Positions 25,550 through 34,760 of a stretch of 64,000 nucleotides of DNA are shown here, in pieces; position 1 is the stretch's first letter, and each line of letters begins with the position of its first letter. The stretch is taken from NCBI RefSeq assembly GCF_015291745.1, contig NZ_CP030059.1, forward strand, positions 2,383,501 to 2,447,500, written 5' to 3'. Source of the DNA: Bradyrhizobium sp. CCBAU 53351 (GTDB taxonomy: Bacteria > Pseudomonadota > Alphaproteobacteria > Rhizobiales > Xanthobacteraceae). Both the position numbers and the translations under genes were made by a program. The notes beneath the pieces are model-generated. The model did no database searches and had not been told where the DNA came from. It saw only the letters and a program-made list of their open reading frames with translations.

Positions 25550-27073
25550 ATGGCCGAGGACAAAAAGCCGAGCGGACAGGACCTGAGCAAGGGCGTGCCG
25601 CTGACCGCGTTCAAGGACGACAAATTGCTCGGTCATGTCGGGGAGGACGACGTCCTGCTGGTGCAGGCCGGCGGCGAGATCTTTGCGATCGAGCCGGCCT
25701 GCAGCCATTATCACGGCCCGCTCGCCGAGGGCCTGGTGGTGGGCGATACCATCCGCTGCCCCTGGCATCATGCCTGTTTCTCTCTGCGTACGGGTGAAGC
25801 CAGCCGACCGCCGGCTTTGAACGCGCTGGCGGTCTGGGAAGTCGAGCGCGATCGCGACAACATCATCGTCCGGCGCAAGCGCGAGGCCCCGAAGCCGCCG
25901 GCCGCGCATCGCAGCGCGCCCGCTCGGGAAAAATTCGTCATTGTCGGCGGCGGTGCCGCCGGCCTCACCGCCGCCGAGACGCTCCGGCGCGAGGGCTTTG
26001 CCGGCGCCATCACCATGCTCAGCAATGACGGCGCGATGCCGGTCGACCGGCCGAACCTCTCCAAGGATTACCTTGCGGGTAACGCGCCGGAAGATTGGCT
26101 GCCGCTGCGCGGCGAGGACTATTATGGGGACGCAGGCATCGATCTCAGGCTCAACACCGAGGTCTCCGCCATCGATGCCAAGTCGCGCAGCGTCACGCTC
26201 GGCAATGGCGACAAGCTGCCGTTCGACCGGCTGCTGCTCGCAACCGGCGCCGAGCCGGTCAAGCTGCGGATTCCGGGCGCGGACCAGCCGCATGTTCACA
26301 CCCTGCGCTCCCTCGCGGACAGCCGCGCCATCATCAAGGCTGCAGGCAGTGCCAGGCGTGCGCTGGTGATCGGCGCCAGCTTCATCGGCCTCGAGGTCGC
26401 GGCCTCCTTGCGGGCGCGCAAGATCGAGGTGCATGTCGTCGCGCCTGACGAGCGGCCGATGCAGAAGGTGTTGGGCGCCGAGATGGGCGATTTCGTCCGC
26501 TCCCTGCATGAGGAGAACGGCGTCATCTTCCATTTGAAGGATACGGTGGAGAAGCTCGACGGCATGCTTGGGACGCTGAAGAGCGGCGCGGTCATCGAGG
26601 CTGACCTCGTCGTCGTCGGCATCGGCGTCAAGCCGCGTCTCGCGCTTGCTGAGCAGGCGGGACTGGCGGCCGATCGTGGCGTCAGCGTGAGCGAATATCT
26701 GGAGACCAGCGTCGCGGGCATCTTCGCGGCCGGCGACATCGCGCGCTGGCCCGATCCGCATTCCCGGCAGACCATCCGCGTCGAGCATTGGGTGGTGGCG
26801 GAGCGGCAGGGACAGACCGCGGCGCGCAACATGCTCGGCAGGCGCGAGCGCTTCGACGCCGTGCCGTTCTTCTGGAGCCAGCACTACGACGTGCCGATCA
26901 ACTATGTCGGCCACGCCGAGAGCTTCGACGACATCGCCATCGACGGCAGCATTTCCGGAAAGGACTGCCTGCTGAAGTACCGCAAGGACGGCCGCGTGCT
27001 CGCGGTCGCTTCAATTTATCGCGATCTCGACAATCTCAAGGCCGAACTGGAGATGGAGCGCTCGCAGGGCTGA
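25550..27073 (+). CDS. Rieske domain-FAD/NAD-dependent oxidoreductase
   Basis: A 507-residue flavoprotein with an N-terminal Rieske [2Fe-2S] domain (residues about 14-110) fused to a ferredoxin-reductase-type pyridine nucleotide-disulfide oxidoreductase. The cluster ligands are Cys51, His53, Cys70 and His73. FAD binding is marked by GGGAAGLTAAE near residue 132 and FAAGDIARWPD near residue 398, and NAD(P) binding by GASFIGLEVA near residue 276. The arrangement matches apoptosis-inducing-factor-like (AIFL) proteins, which pass electrons from NADH, though the acceptor is unknown. AAGGAGG precedes the ATG. It follows folE closely. Confidence 0.9.
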   Translation: MAEDKKPSGQDLSKGVPLTAFKDDKLLGHVGEDDVLLVQAGGEIFAIEPACSHYHGPLAEGLVVGDTIRCPWHHACFSLRTGEASRPPALNALAVWEVERDRDNIIVRRKREAPKPPAAHRSAPAREKFVIVGGGAAGLTAAETLRREGFAGAITMLSNDGAMPVDRPNLSKDYLAGNAPEDWLPLRGEDYYGDAGIDLRLNTEVSAIDAKSRSVTLGNGDKLPFDRLLLATGAEPVKLRIPGADQPHVHTLRSLADSRAIIKAAGSARRALVIGASFIGLEVAASLRARKIEVHVVAPDERPMQKVLGAEMGDFVRSLHEENGVIFHLKDTVEKLDGMLGTLKSGAVIEADLVVVGIGVKPRLALAEQAGLAADRGVSVSEYLETSVAGIFAAGDIARWPDPHSRQTIRVEHWVVAERQGQTAARNMLGRRERFDAVPFFWSQHYDVPINYVGHAESFDDIAIDGSISGKDCLLKYRKDGRVLAVASIYRDLDNLKAELEMERSQG

Positions 27074-27199
27074 AGCTGCGCGCTCGATCTTGATTTGCGT
27101 CAACGTTGCAGCAGGTGAGGGCTGCTCTGATCGCTGTGGTCCCGGTGCGGCGCGTGCTATCCTGGCGTGTGCCCCGGGCTTCGCATGCAGGAGTGGCCC

Positions 27200-27775
27200 A
27201 TGACCAGTGCTTCAGATGCATCTCATCCTTCCGGTCTCGGCTCGGGTATCTCGGCGCTCCATGGCAAATGGGGCTGGATCGTTGCGCTTGGCGTCGTGTA
27301 CCTCATCGCCGGCTTCGTCGCGCTCGGCAGCATGGTGATGGCGACGGTGGCGAGCGTGATCGTTGTCGGCGCGATGATGATCGTCGCCGGCGTGACCGAG
27401 GTCATAGGCGCCTTCCAGATGAAGAGCTGGGGCAAGTTTCTGATCTGGGCCTTGCTCGGCGTGCTTTACATCATTGCCGGCTTCCTCACCTTCGAGAACC
27501 CGCTCTTTGCCGCGGTTCTGCTGACGCTGTTCCTCGGCGCCTCGCTGCTGGCCTCCGGGGCAGTCAGGCTGTTTCTCGCCTTCAGCATGAAGCGGGAAAG
27601 CCCGTGGGTCTGGGTGGCGCTGTCGGCGGTCGTCACCCTGCTGCTCGGGCTGCTGATCCTGGCACGCTGGCCGGTGAACAGCGTCTACGTTCTCGGCCTG
27701 TTTCTCGGCATCGACCTGATCATGGCGGGTGCCGGCTGGGTCAGCCTTGGCCTCAGCCTGAAGCAGCGCCGCTAG
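27200..27775 (+). CDS. HdeD family membrane protein
   Basis: A 191-residue inner-membrane protein with about six transmembrane helices, arranged as repeated two-helix units (GWIVALGVVYLIAGFVAL, FLIWALLGVLYIIAGFLTF, VWVALSAVVTLLLGLLIL). This is the DUF308/HdeD pattern. HdeD in E. coli contributes to acid resistance at high cell density; the molecular function is unclear. CAGGAGTGG precedes the chosen ATG at 27200. It lies 126 nt after the Rieske reductase gene. Confidence 0.88.
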   Translation: MTSASDASHPSGLGSGISALHGKWGWIVALGVVYLIAGFVALGSMVMATVASVIVVGAMMIVAGVTEVIGAFQMKSWGKFLIWALLGVLYIIAGFLTFENPLFAAVLLTLFLGASLLASGAVRLFLAFSMKRESPWVWVALSAVVTLLLGLLILARWPVNSVYVLGLFLGIDLIMAGAGWVSLGLSLKQRR

Positions 27776-27856
27776 GCGAAATGAGAGCGAACTGAATCGC
27801 GACGCGCCCAAGAGTTCGGTTTGCCATCTCACCGATGAGAGGTGAAGCGCCGCCTC

Positions 27857-27974
27857 ATGGTGCGAACGCACCATCAGCAACTCGACGCAAGACCGCCTGG
27901 CGGAACTCCGCTGATCTGACGTGCTGACTATAAAGCAGCACGCCGCGCGCCTCTTCGCGCGGACGATGATCATC
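27857..27974 (+). other. Structured leader with four inverted repeats
   Basis: The 210 bp gap ahead of the binding-protein gene contains a run of perfect inverted repeats: ATGGTGCG-AA-CGCACCAT (27857-27874), GTGCTG-N9-CAGCAC (27921-27941), CCGCGCG-N6-CGCGCGG (27943-27962) and GATGATCATC (27965-27974). The last sits 11 bp before the ATG. As RNA this would fold into consecutive hairpins that could hide the ribosome-binding site. As DNA some could be operators. No known riboswitch consensus is recognised. Confidence 0.5.
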
Positions 27975-27985
27975 GGGGAGAAACC

Positions 27986-29197
27986 ATGAAAGCTGCCTTG
28001 GTCCTGGCCGCAGCATTGGCTGCCGGCTGCCTGTCGACGCCTGTCTCCGCGCAAAAATCCTATGGTCCTGGTATCACCGACACCGAGATCAAGATCGGCA
28101 ACACCATGCCCTATAGCGGGCCGGCTTCGCCGCTCAGCATCACGGGCAGGGTCATTGCGGCCTATTTCGACGAGGTCAACGAGAAGGGCGGGGTCAATGG
28201 CCGCAAGCTGAATCTGATCTCGCTGGACGACGCATTCTCGCCGCCCAAGACCATGGAGGCGGCGCGGCGCCTCGTCGAGGGCGACGGCGTCGCCTTCATC
28301 TTCGCGACCATGGGCACGGCGCCGAGCTCGGCGATCGCAAAATATCTCAACAGCAACAAGGTGCCGCAGCTGTTCTTGATCAGCTCGGCCTCGAAGTGGA
28401 ACGATCCCGCCAACATGCCGTGGTCGATGGCGCTGCCCTGGGCGCCGAACTACACCAGCGAGGCCGCGATCGACGTCGCCTATGCCCGCGCCAAGAACCC
28501 GAATGCGCGCTTCGCTGTGCTTTATCAGAACGACGATGCCGGCAAGGAATATCTGCGCGGGGTCAAGGAGGCGCTCGGCGCCGATGCCGACAAGGCGATC
28601 GCGATGGCCTCGAGCTTCGAGGTCACCGACCCCACCGTCGATTCCCAGGTGCTGACGCTGGCGAACACCAAGGCGGACGTGTTCATGATCTATTCGGTGA
28701 CGCCGCGCGCCTGCGCGCAGGCGATCCGGAAAGCGCACGAGGTCGGCTGGCAGCCGACGCGCTTCCTCGCCAGCGGCTGCGCCAACAAGGCGACCGTGAT
28801 GGTGCCTGCGGGGCTCGATGCCGGCAAGGGCGTGCTGTCGCTCGGTTCGCTCAAGCCCTTCGTCGAGCAGCCGAAGGACGATCCGGCGATGACGGCCTAT
28901 ATCGACTTCATGAAGAAGCGCTTGCCCAATGCCGACGTCAACAACGTCGCCGGCCTCTACGGCTACACCGTCGCCGAGGCCCTCGTGGTGCTGCTGAGGC
29001 AATGCAAGGACAATCTGACGCGCGAGAACATCATGGCGCAGGCCGCGAATTTGAAGAACGTGCCGCTGTCGCTGCTGATGCCCGGCATTACGCTGAATAC
29101 CACGCCGCAGGATTTCCGCCCGATCAAGGACGGTTACATGCTGCAGTTCGACGGCAACGACTGGGTGGTGGCCAGCGAGCTCTTGAAGGGGACGTGA
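27986..29197 (+). CDS. ABC transporter substrate-binding protein (branched-chain amino acid type)
   Basis: A 403-residue periplasmic binding protein of the LivK/amide family (type 1 fold). A signal peptide covers about residues 1-23 (hydrophobic core LVLAAALAAGCL, cleavage after VSA). The mature protein begins GPGITDTEIKIGNTMPYSGPAS, the standard opening of Leu/Ile/Val-binding proteins. Later marks are GGVNGRKLNLISLDDAFSPPKT and YNDD-like QNDDAGKEY. No permease or ATPase genes are adjacent, so it must share a transporter encoded elsewhere or act as a sensor. A paralog lies at 33516-34715. Substrates of this subgroup are often aromatic or small organic acids. Confidence 0.93.
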   Translation: MKAALVLAAALAAGCLSTPVSAQKSYGPGITDTEIKIGNTMPYSGPASPLSITGRVIAAYFDEVNEKGGVNGRKLNLISLDDAFSPPKTMEAARRLVEGDGVAFIFATMGTAPSSAIAKYLNSNKVPQLFLISSASKWNDPANMPWSMALPWAPNYTSEAAIDVAYARAKNPNARFAVLYQNDDAGKEYLRGVKEALGADADKAIAMASSFEVTDPTVDSQVLTLANTKADVFMIYSVTPRACAQAIRKAHEVGWQPTRFLASGCANKATVMVPAGLDAGKGVLSLGSLKPFVEQPKDDPAMTAYIDFMKKRLPNADVNNVAGLYGYTVAEALVVLLRQCKDNLTRENIMAQAANLKNVPLSLLMPGITLNTTPQDFRPIKDGYMLQFDGNDWVVASELLKGT

Positions 29198-29219
29198 GGG
29201 GCTGCCGTGGAGACGGTGC

Positions 29220-29358
29220 ATCCTCTCCCCTTGCGGGAGAGGATGGATCGCATCGAAGATGCGAGCCGGGTGAGGGTATCTATCCTCACGAACGGTATCG
29301 CTAGCGGAGAGAACCCCTCATCCGGCGCTTCGCGCCACCTTCTCCCGCAAGAGAAGGA
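29220..29358. repeat. Palindromic intergenic repeat, family C (short copy)
   Basis: A 139 bp element with outer arms CTTGCGGGAGAGG and CCTTCTCCCGCAAG and the inner words GGGTGAGGG and AACCCCTCATCCGGCGC. It shares these with the longer copy at 15782-15981 but lacks that copy's extra ~50 bp. It lies between the binding-protein gene and the acyl-CoA dehydrogenase gene, ending 14 bp before the latter. Confidence 0.8.
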
Positions 29359-29372
29359 AAGAGGAGACCACC

Positions 29373-30587
29373 ATGGACTTTCAACACTCCGCCCGTTCGC
29401 TGGAGCTGCAGGAGCGCGTTCGGCAGTTCATGCGGACGCATGTCGAGCCGGTCGAGGAGCTCTATTACGAGCAGGTGAAGCCGGAAGCTGCGCGCTACAG
29501 GACGCCGCCGGTGCTGCAGGACCTGAAGAAGATGGCGCGCGAGCAGGGGCTATGGAACCTGTTCCTGTCAGGCGAGCACGGGCCGGGCCTCTCCAATCTC
29601 GACTATGCCCCCGTGAAGGAGATCATGGGCCGCATCCTCTGGGCGCCCGAAGTGTTCAACTGCTCGGCGCCCGATGTCGGCAATATGGAGGTGCTGGCGA
29701 ATTACGGCACCAAGGCGCAGCAGGAGCGGTGGTTGACGCCGCTCCTGGAAGGGCGCATCCGTTCCGGCTTCTCGATGACGGAGCCGCAGGTCGCCTCCAG
29801 CGATGCCACCAACATCCAGTGCGCCATCACGCGCGACGGCGACGATTACGTCATCAACGGCCGGAAGTGGTTCACGTCAGGCGCGATGAACGAGGATTGC
29901 GAGATCCTGATCGTGATGGGCAAGACCGCCCCTGATGACCCCGACCGCCACCGCCAGCAATCCATGATCCTGGTGCCCCGGAACACGCCGGGCGTGCGCG
30001 TTGTCCGCGACATGCTGACCTACGGCTATGACGATGCCCCCAGCGGCCACCCCGAGATTTCTTACGACAACGTCCGCGTGCCCGCCGAGAACATCCTGCT
30101 CGGCGAGGGCCGCGGCTTCGAGATCGCGCAGGGCCGGCTCGGTCCCGGCCGCATCCACCATTGCATGCGGCTGATCGGCTGTGCCCAGCGCGCGCTGGAA
30201 TTGATGTGCCAGCGCGCGGTGTCGCGTGTCGCCTTCGGCAAGCCGCTCGCCGAGCAGGGCTCGGTGCGCGAGGACATCGCACACTCCTTCTGCGAGATCG
30301 CGCAGGCGCGCCTGCTGACGCTGCAGGCCGCCGACAAGATGGACCGCGATGGCAACAAGGCCGCGCGCGACCTGATCGCCGCGGCCAAGATCGTGGTGCC
30401 CGGCATGGCCGCCCGCGTCATCGACCGCGCCATTCAGATCCACGGCGCCGCCGGCGTCTCGCAGGACACCTTCCTCGCGCGCGCCTACGTCTACGCCCGC
30501 TTCATCCGCATCGGCGACGGCCCGGACCAGGTGCACCTCGCTGCGGTGGGGAAAGAGCTGATCAAGCGGGGCGGGGTGATGGGGTAG
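29373..30587 (+). CDS. Acyl-CoA dehydrogenase (ACAD10/11-like)
   Basis: A 404-residue flavoenzyme that introduces a trans-2,3 double bond into an acyl-CoA. FAD and substrate motifs are [16 protein letters not shown] near residue 131, [11 protein letters not shown] near residue 157, [13 protein letters not shown] near residue 257 and [12 protein letters not shown] near residue 350. The Asp in IGDGPDQVH near residue 382 is the likely catalytic base in this ACAD10/11-like branch, replacing the usual Glu. AAAGAGGAG lies upstream of the ATG. No electron-transfer flavoprotein or acyl-CoA ligase gene is adjacent. It lies between a binding-protein gene and a secreted hydrolase gene, which may indicate uptake and breakdown of one organic acid. 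Confidence 0.92.
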   Translation: MDFQHSARSLELQERVRQFMRTHVEPVEELYYEQVKPEAARYRTPPVLQDLKKMAREQGLWNLFLSGEHGPGLSNLDYAPVKEIMGRILWAPEVFNCSAPDVGNMEVLANYGTKAQQERWLTPLLEGRIRSGFSMTEPQVASSDATNIQCAITRDGDDYVINGRKWFTSGAMNEDCEILIVMGKTAPDDPDRHRQQSMILVPRNTPGVRVVRDMLTYGYDDAPSGHPEISYDNVRVPAENILLGEGRGFEIAQGRLGPGRIHHCMRLIGCAQRALELMCQRAVSRVAFGKPLAEQGSVREDIAHSFCEIAQARLLTLQAADKMDRDGNKAARDLIAAAKIVVPGMAARVIDRAIQIHGAAGVSQDTFLARAYVYARFIRIGDGPDQVHLAAVGKELIKRGGVMG

Positions 30588-30730
30588 GACCAGGTAACTC
30601 CTCGTTGACGATGCAGAACTGCGGAGAAGTATCTGGCCACAGGTAGTATGGTGTGCTTTGATGAACCGGATCATTTGATGCGTGCACTGCCGACGTTGTT
30701 GCGCTCGGCACATGAGCGAGCAGGTCAACA

Positions 30731-31693
30731 ATGCGCAGTTTCGCCCCCGGCAGCCGGACCTCCGGCGCGCGATCGATCGCGGCCGTTTTCGTCTCCGTCC
30801 TGACGATCCTGATCAGTTGGAGCGGCACTGCGGCGCTTGCCGCCGTCGAATCCTTTCCCGCGGCTTTCAAAACCGAGCGTATCTCGGTCAACGGCGTCAC
30901 GCTGCATGTCCGCGTGGGCGGACAAGGGCCGGCCGTCGTCCTCCTGCACGGCTTCGGCGACACCGGCGACATGTGGGCGCCGCTCGCCAAGGCGCTCTAC
31001 AAGGACCACACCGTGATCGTTCCGGACCTGCGCGGCATGGGGCTGTCGCCGCAGGCCCCAGCTGGTTACGACAAGAAGACCCAGGGCGTCGACATCGCCA
31101 TGGTCATGGACAAGCTCAACGTGCAGAAAGCCGATCTGGTCACACACGACATCGGCAACATGGTGGGCTATGCGCTCGCGGCGCAATACCCCGATCGCAT
31201 CACCAAATGGGTCGTCATCGATGCGCCGCTGCCCGGCATCGGCCCCTGGGACGAGATCCTGAAGAGCCCCATGCTGTGGCATTTCAACTTCCGCGGCCCC
31301 GACGTCGATCGCCTGGTCAAGGGCCGCGAGCGCATCTATCTCGACCGCTTCTACAACGAGCTCTCGGCCGACCCCAAGGCGATCGACGAGGCGAAGCGCA
31401 ATCATTATGCGAAGCTGTACGCCCGGCCGGGCAACATGCACTACGCCTTCGAGCAGTTCGCAGCGTTCGGCAAGGACGCTACGGACAACAAGGCTTTTGC
31501 CGCGACCAAGCTGAACATGCCGATCCTTGCCCTTGGCGCCGAAAAGTCCTTTGGCGAGCAGCAGGCCGCCATCATGCGGGACGTCGGCACCACGGTGGAC
31601 GGCGGTATCATCACCGGCTCCGGACATTGGATCATGGAAGAGCAGCCTGCGCAGACCGTGAGCAAGGTGCGCGCGTTCCTCGACGGGAAATGA
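30731..31693 (+). CDS. Secreted alpha/beta hydrolase (epoxide hydrolase type)
   Basis: A 320-residue alpha/beta-hydrolase with an N-terminal signal peptide of about 38 residues (hydrophobic stretch AAVFVSVLTILISW, then ALAAVES). HGFGDTGDMW near residue 73 gives the oxyanion hole. The nucleophile elbow THDIGN near residue 138 uses Asp, as in epoxide hydrolases and haloalkane dehalogenases. GSGHWIMEE near residue 298 carries the catalytic His. Export to the periplasm is unusual for this enzyme type. It resembles the cytoplasmic hydrolase at 23887 in general architecture but is clearly a different gene. It starts 143 nt after the acyl-CoA dehydrogenase. Confidence 0.88.
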   Translation: MRSFAPGSRTSGARSIAAVFVSVLTILISWSGTAALAAVESFPAAFKTERISVNGVTLHVRVGGQGPAVVLLHGFGDTGDMWAPLAKALYKDHTVIVPDLRGMGLSPQAPAGYDKKTQGVDIAMVMDKLNVQKADLVTHDIGNMVGYALAAQYPDRITKWVVIDAPLPGIGPWDEILKSPMLWHFNFRGPDVDRLVKGRERIYLDRFYNELSADPKAIDEAKRNHYAKLYARPGNMHYAFEQFAAFGKDATDNKAFAATKLNMPILALGAEKSFGEQQAAIMRDVGTTVDGGIITGSGHWIMEEQPAQTVSKVRAFLDGK

Positions 31694-31785
31694 GGGGCAG
31701 GATGATCGGCGTGGGTCCGCGCCCTGCGCTTGGCCCGCCGTCTTCGCGCCTCGTGATGGCGTAGCGACTTACCGTCCGCTTCCGA

Positions 31786-33381
31786 TCATCCTTCAGGCAA
31801 GCCGGCCAGGCGCAGCCCCTCGAAGTAGCGCTGGCGTCGTGCGAGGTAGATGGGATTGTCGCCCTTGGCGTTGAAGCGGTAGCGGCGGATCGTGAAGCTG
31901 GGATCGAGAGCAAGCCCTGCATCGGCGACGGATCGCGCCTCCTTGAGGTCTCCCGCCAGCGCCAGCGCTGTCGCAAGATGAAAATGCGATAGCGCGTGAT
32001 TTCGGTTCACCTCCATGCTGCGCCGGAACCAGTCGATGGCTTCGCGATCGGCATTGATGCTCAATCTGGCCAGCCCGACGAACATGTACCACAGAAAGGC
32101 GCGCGTATCCCGCGGGGAGAGCCGAAGCGCTTCCTGGATGTGCCCCTCCACCTCCTCGCTAAGGCCCGATTGATATTTGCCGAGACCAATGAATCCATGC
32201 GCATCGGCCAGATTCCGGTCGAGCGCCAGCGAGCGCCGGCATTGTGCAACACCGTTATCGATGCGGTTCGTCTGAATTTGCACGGCGCCGAGCAGCATGT
32301 GGGCTCTGGGATGATTGGGGGCGCGGAGCAACGCGCTGTTCAAGGCTGCTTCCGCAGCGTCGAAATGCACCTTGACGTCATCGGCCATGAAAGCCGATCC
32401 AACGGACACATCGACCTGAGCCGCCGCGACGGCCGCTTCGATGTTGCCGGGATCCAGCGTCAAGGATCGGGTAAAAAAATCCCTTGCCTGCGTTAGAAGG
32501 ACGCGCGTCACGCCCCTGTTCTGAAGGGCTCGGCCCTGGAAGTACAGGTCCATCGCATCGGGGCGGGGCGATCGCTCCGCGCGGCGTGCTTCGGCGGCGA
32601 TGAGCTCCGCATTCAAGGTGTTGGCGAGTCGAGACACGATCTCATCCTGCATGTCCAGGAGCTCGGCGGCGGGCTTGTCGAAGCGGTCGGCCCACACTTG
32701 GCTCCCCGTCTCTGTGTCGGTCAGCTGCGCGTTCAGGCGAAAACGGTTGCCGCCGCGTTGCACGGAGCCTTCGAGCACGTAATGCACGTTCAGGTCGCGG
32801 CCGATTTGCCTGGCATCGACTGCTTTGCCCTTGAAGGTAAATGCCGTGTTGCGGCCGATCACGAACGAGCCGGCGATGCGCGACAAGTCCGTCGTCAGGC
32901 TCTCCGTCACGCCATCGACGAAATAATCCTGCGCCGGATCGCCTCCGATGTTGGCGAATGGCAGGACGACGATCGACAAATGCGGCACCGTCGGAGGCGG
33001 CGGCGGTTCCCCATCATCGGATAGCCGCGGCGTCTCGCCGGAAACAACAAGGGGCGCGGCCAACTGTTCGTCGGGCACCAGCATATAGCCGCGGCGGGGC
33101 AGCGTCTTCAGCGCAGATCGGCCGACATCTCCCAGGGCGCGCCTGACATCGCCGATGGCCTGGACGAGGGAATCCTCCGTGACCTCGCAATCCGACCAGA
33201 CCTCATCCATGATTTCGCTTTTGTCGACCAGCTGCCCGGGCCGCTTTGCCAGCAGCCGCAGTACCGCCCAGGCGCGCGGACGCAGGGGAACGACAGCGCC
33301 GCTCCCGTCGCGCAGAGTTTCGTGGGCGAGGTCCACGATCCGATCGCCGATGACGATGGAATGCTGCGATGCCTTCAACAA
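31786..33381 (-). CDS. Winged-helix transcriptional regulator with TolB-like and TPR domains
   Basis: A 531-residue protein. Residues about 15-105 form an OmpR/PhoB-type winged helix (LRPRAWAVLRLLAKRPGQLVDKSEI, SLVQAIGDVRRALGD, LPRRGYMLV). After a proline-rich linker, residues about 133-250 match the TolB-like N-terminal region found in CadC-type and adenylate-cyclase-associated regulators (SIVVLPFANIGGDPAQDYFVDGVTESL). The C-terminal half is a set of TPR-like helices. Unlike CadC it has no transmembrane helix between DNA-binding and sensor parts, so it is cytosolic. It is divergent from a binding-protein gene across 134 bp and is the likely local regulator; its ligand is unknown. Confidence 0.88.
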   Translation of the reverse strand: MLKASQHSIVIGDRIVDLAHETLRDGSGAVVPLRPRAWAVLRLLAKRPGQLVDKSEIMDEVWSDCEVTEDSLVQAIGDVRRALGDVGRSALKTLPRRGYMLVPDEQLAAPLVVSGETPRLSDDGEPPPPPTVPHLSIVVLPFANIGGDPAQDYFVDGVTESLTTDLSRIAGSFVIGRNTAFTFKGKAVDARQIGRDLNVHYVLEGSVQRGGNRFRLNAQLTDTETGSQVWADRFDKPAAELLDMQDEIVSRLANTLNAELIAAEARRAERSPRPDAMDLYFQGRALQNRGVTRVLLTQARDFFTRSLTLDPGNIEAAVAAAQVDVSVGSAFMADDVKVHFDAAEAALNSALLRAPNHPRAHMLLGAVQIQTNRIDNGVAQCRRSLALDRNLADAHGFIGLGKYQSGLSEEVEGHIQEALRLSPRDTRAFLWYMFVGLARLSINADREAIDWFRRSMEVNRNHALSHFHLATALALAGDLKEARSVADAGLALDPSFTIRRYRFNAKGDNPIYLARRQRYFEGLRLAGLPEG

Positions 33382-33515
33382 GGATGCCTCGTGAACCTTG
33401 CTTTCGGAAAATTTCGGCGCAGTTTCGGGACGCCGACGGGATTGTACAGCATCATCCTGCAGCGCGGGATAGCAAAACGCACCCTATCGAAGCCACCAAC
33501 GCGAGGTAAGCTTCC

Positions 33516-34715
33516 ATGATCCGGACCCCCATCGCTGCTGCGTTGAGTCTCTTGATCGTCGGCCTTTCGCCCGTTGCCGGGACGGACAGAAAATACGGTC
33601 CCGGTGTCAGCGATACCGAAATCAGAATAGGCCAGACGGCGCCCTACAGCGGGCCGATCTCGTCGTTGAGCCGCTTCAGCCGGATTGAAACAGCCTATCT
33701 CAAAATGATCAACGCGGCCGGCGGTATCAACGGCCGCAAGGTGACGCTCATTTCGCTCGACGATGCCTTTTCGCCGGCCAAGACAGTGCAACAGACGCGC
33801 AAACTCGTAGAGGACGACGACGTGCTTGCGATCGTGGGATCAATCGGCACACCGACCAATCTCGCGGTAGCGAAGTATCTCAACAGCAAGCAAGTTCCGC
33901 AGATCCTGCTGCTCGCCAGCACGCCGAAGCTCGACGATCCCGAGAATTTGCCATGGACGACCACGTTCATGATGCCGCAGCCGGTCGAGACCAGGATCTA
34001 CGCCGAGTATCTGCTGAAGACCAAACCTGACGCGAAGGTCGCCGTGATCTATCAGAACGACGATCTCGGAAAGGGCAATCTGGCCAGCTTCAAGGCGGCT
34101 CTGGGATCGAAGGCTTCGACCATGGTGGTGGCCGAGGCGGCCTACGATATCGCGGAGCCGACGGTCGATTCACAGATCCTCGCGCTGAGGGCATCGGGTG
34201 CCGATACGTTGTTTCATGCCTCCAACGCACGATTTGCTGCACAATCTATTCGAAAGGCGCACGAGATCGGCTGGAAGGTCCAGCATGTGCTGCTCTCCGG
34301 CGTCAGCAGCATTTCGGCTGTCCTGCGTCCGGCGGGACTTGTGGCCTCCACAGGCGCGGTCAGCGCGTTTTGGTTGAAGACGTCGGAGGATCCGATGTGG
34401 GACGACGATGCCGGCATGCGCGAGTTTCGGGCATTCATGCAGCGGTGGGCGCCAAATGACGATATCGAGGAGTCGATTTTTCCCTATGCGACGGCTCAGA
34501 TCATCGTCGAGGTCCTCAAGAAGTGCGGCGACGACCTGTCGCGCGAGAATCTCATCAGGCAGGCCACCAACATCCGGGAGGTTCAACTGCCGACGTTCCT
34601 GCCGGGCCTTACGATCAACGTCTCTCCATCGCGCCGGATCGGCTGGACAAAGGCGAGGATGGCACGTTTCGACGGCACCAGATGGGTGCTGCTCGATGAC
34701 GTCGTCGGCAACTGA
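33516..34715 (+). CDS. ABC transporter substrate-binding protein (branched-chain amino acid type), paralog
   Basis: A 399-residue periplasmic binding protein of the LivK-like fold with a signal peptide (about residues 1-22). It shares long stretches of pattern with the protein at 27986, for example GPGVSDTEIRIGQTAPYSGPIS, GGINGRKVTLISLDDAFSP, AVAKYLNSKQVPQ and DPTVDSQ-like EPTVDSQILALR, so the two are paralogs. Again there is no adjacent permease or ATPase. It is divergent from the winged-helix/TPR regulator and 45 nt upstream of the flavin monooxygenase gene, suggesting a regulated uptake-plus-oxidation unit. Confidence 0.92.
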   Translation: MIRTPIAAALSLLIVGLSPVAGTDRKYGPGVSDTEIRIGQTAPYSGPISSLSRFSRIETAYLKMINAAGGINGRKVTLISLDDAFSPAKTVQQTRKLVEDDDVLAIVGSIGTPTNLAVAKYLNSKQVPQILLLASTPKLDDPENLPWTTTFMMPQPVETRIYAEYLLKTKPDAKVAVIYQNDDLGKGNLASFKAALGSKASTMVVAEAAYDIAEPTVDSQILALRASGADTLFHASNARFAAQSIRKAHEIGWKVQHVLLSGVSSISAVLRPAGLVASTGAVSAFWLKTSEDPMWDDDAGMREFRAFMQRWAPNDDIEESIFPYATAQIIVEVLKKCGDDLSRENLIRQATNIREVQLPTFLPGLTINVSPSRRIGWTKARMARFDGTRWVLLDDVVGN

Positions 34716-34760
34716 CGATCGGTTGTTCGCAAAAGCGAAGTGTTCGAGGGGGATTGCGAA

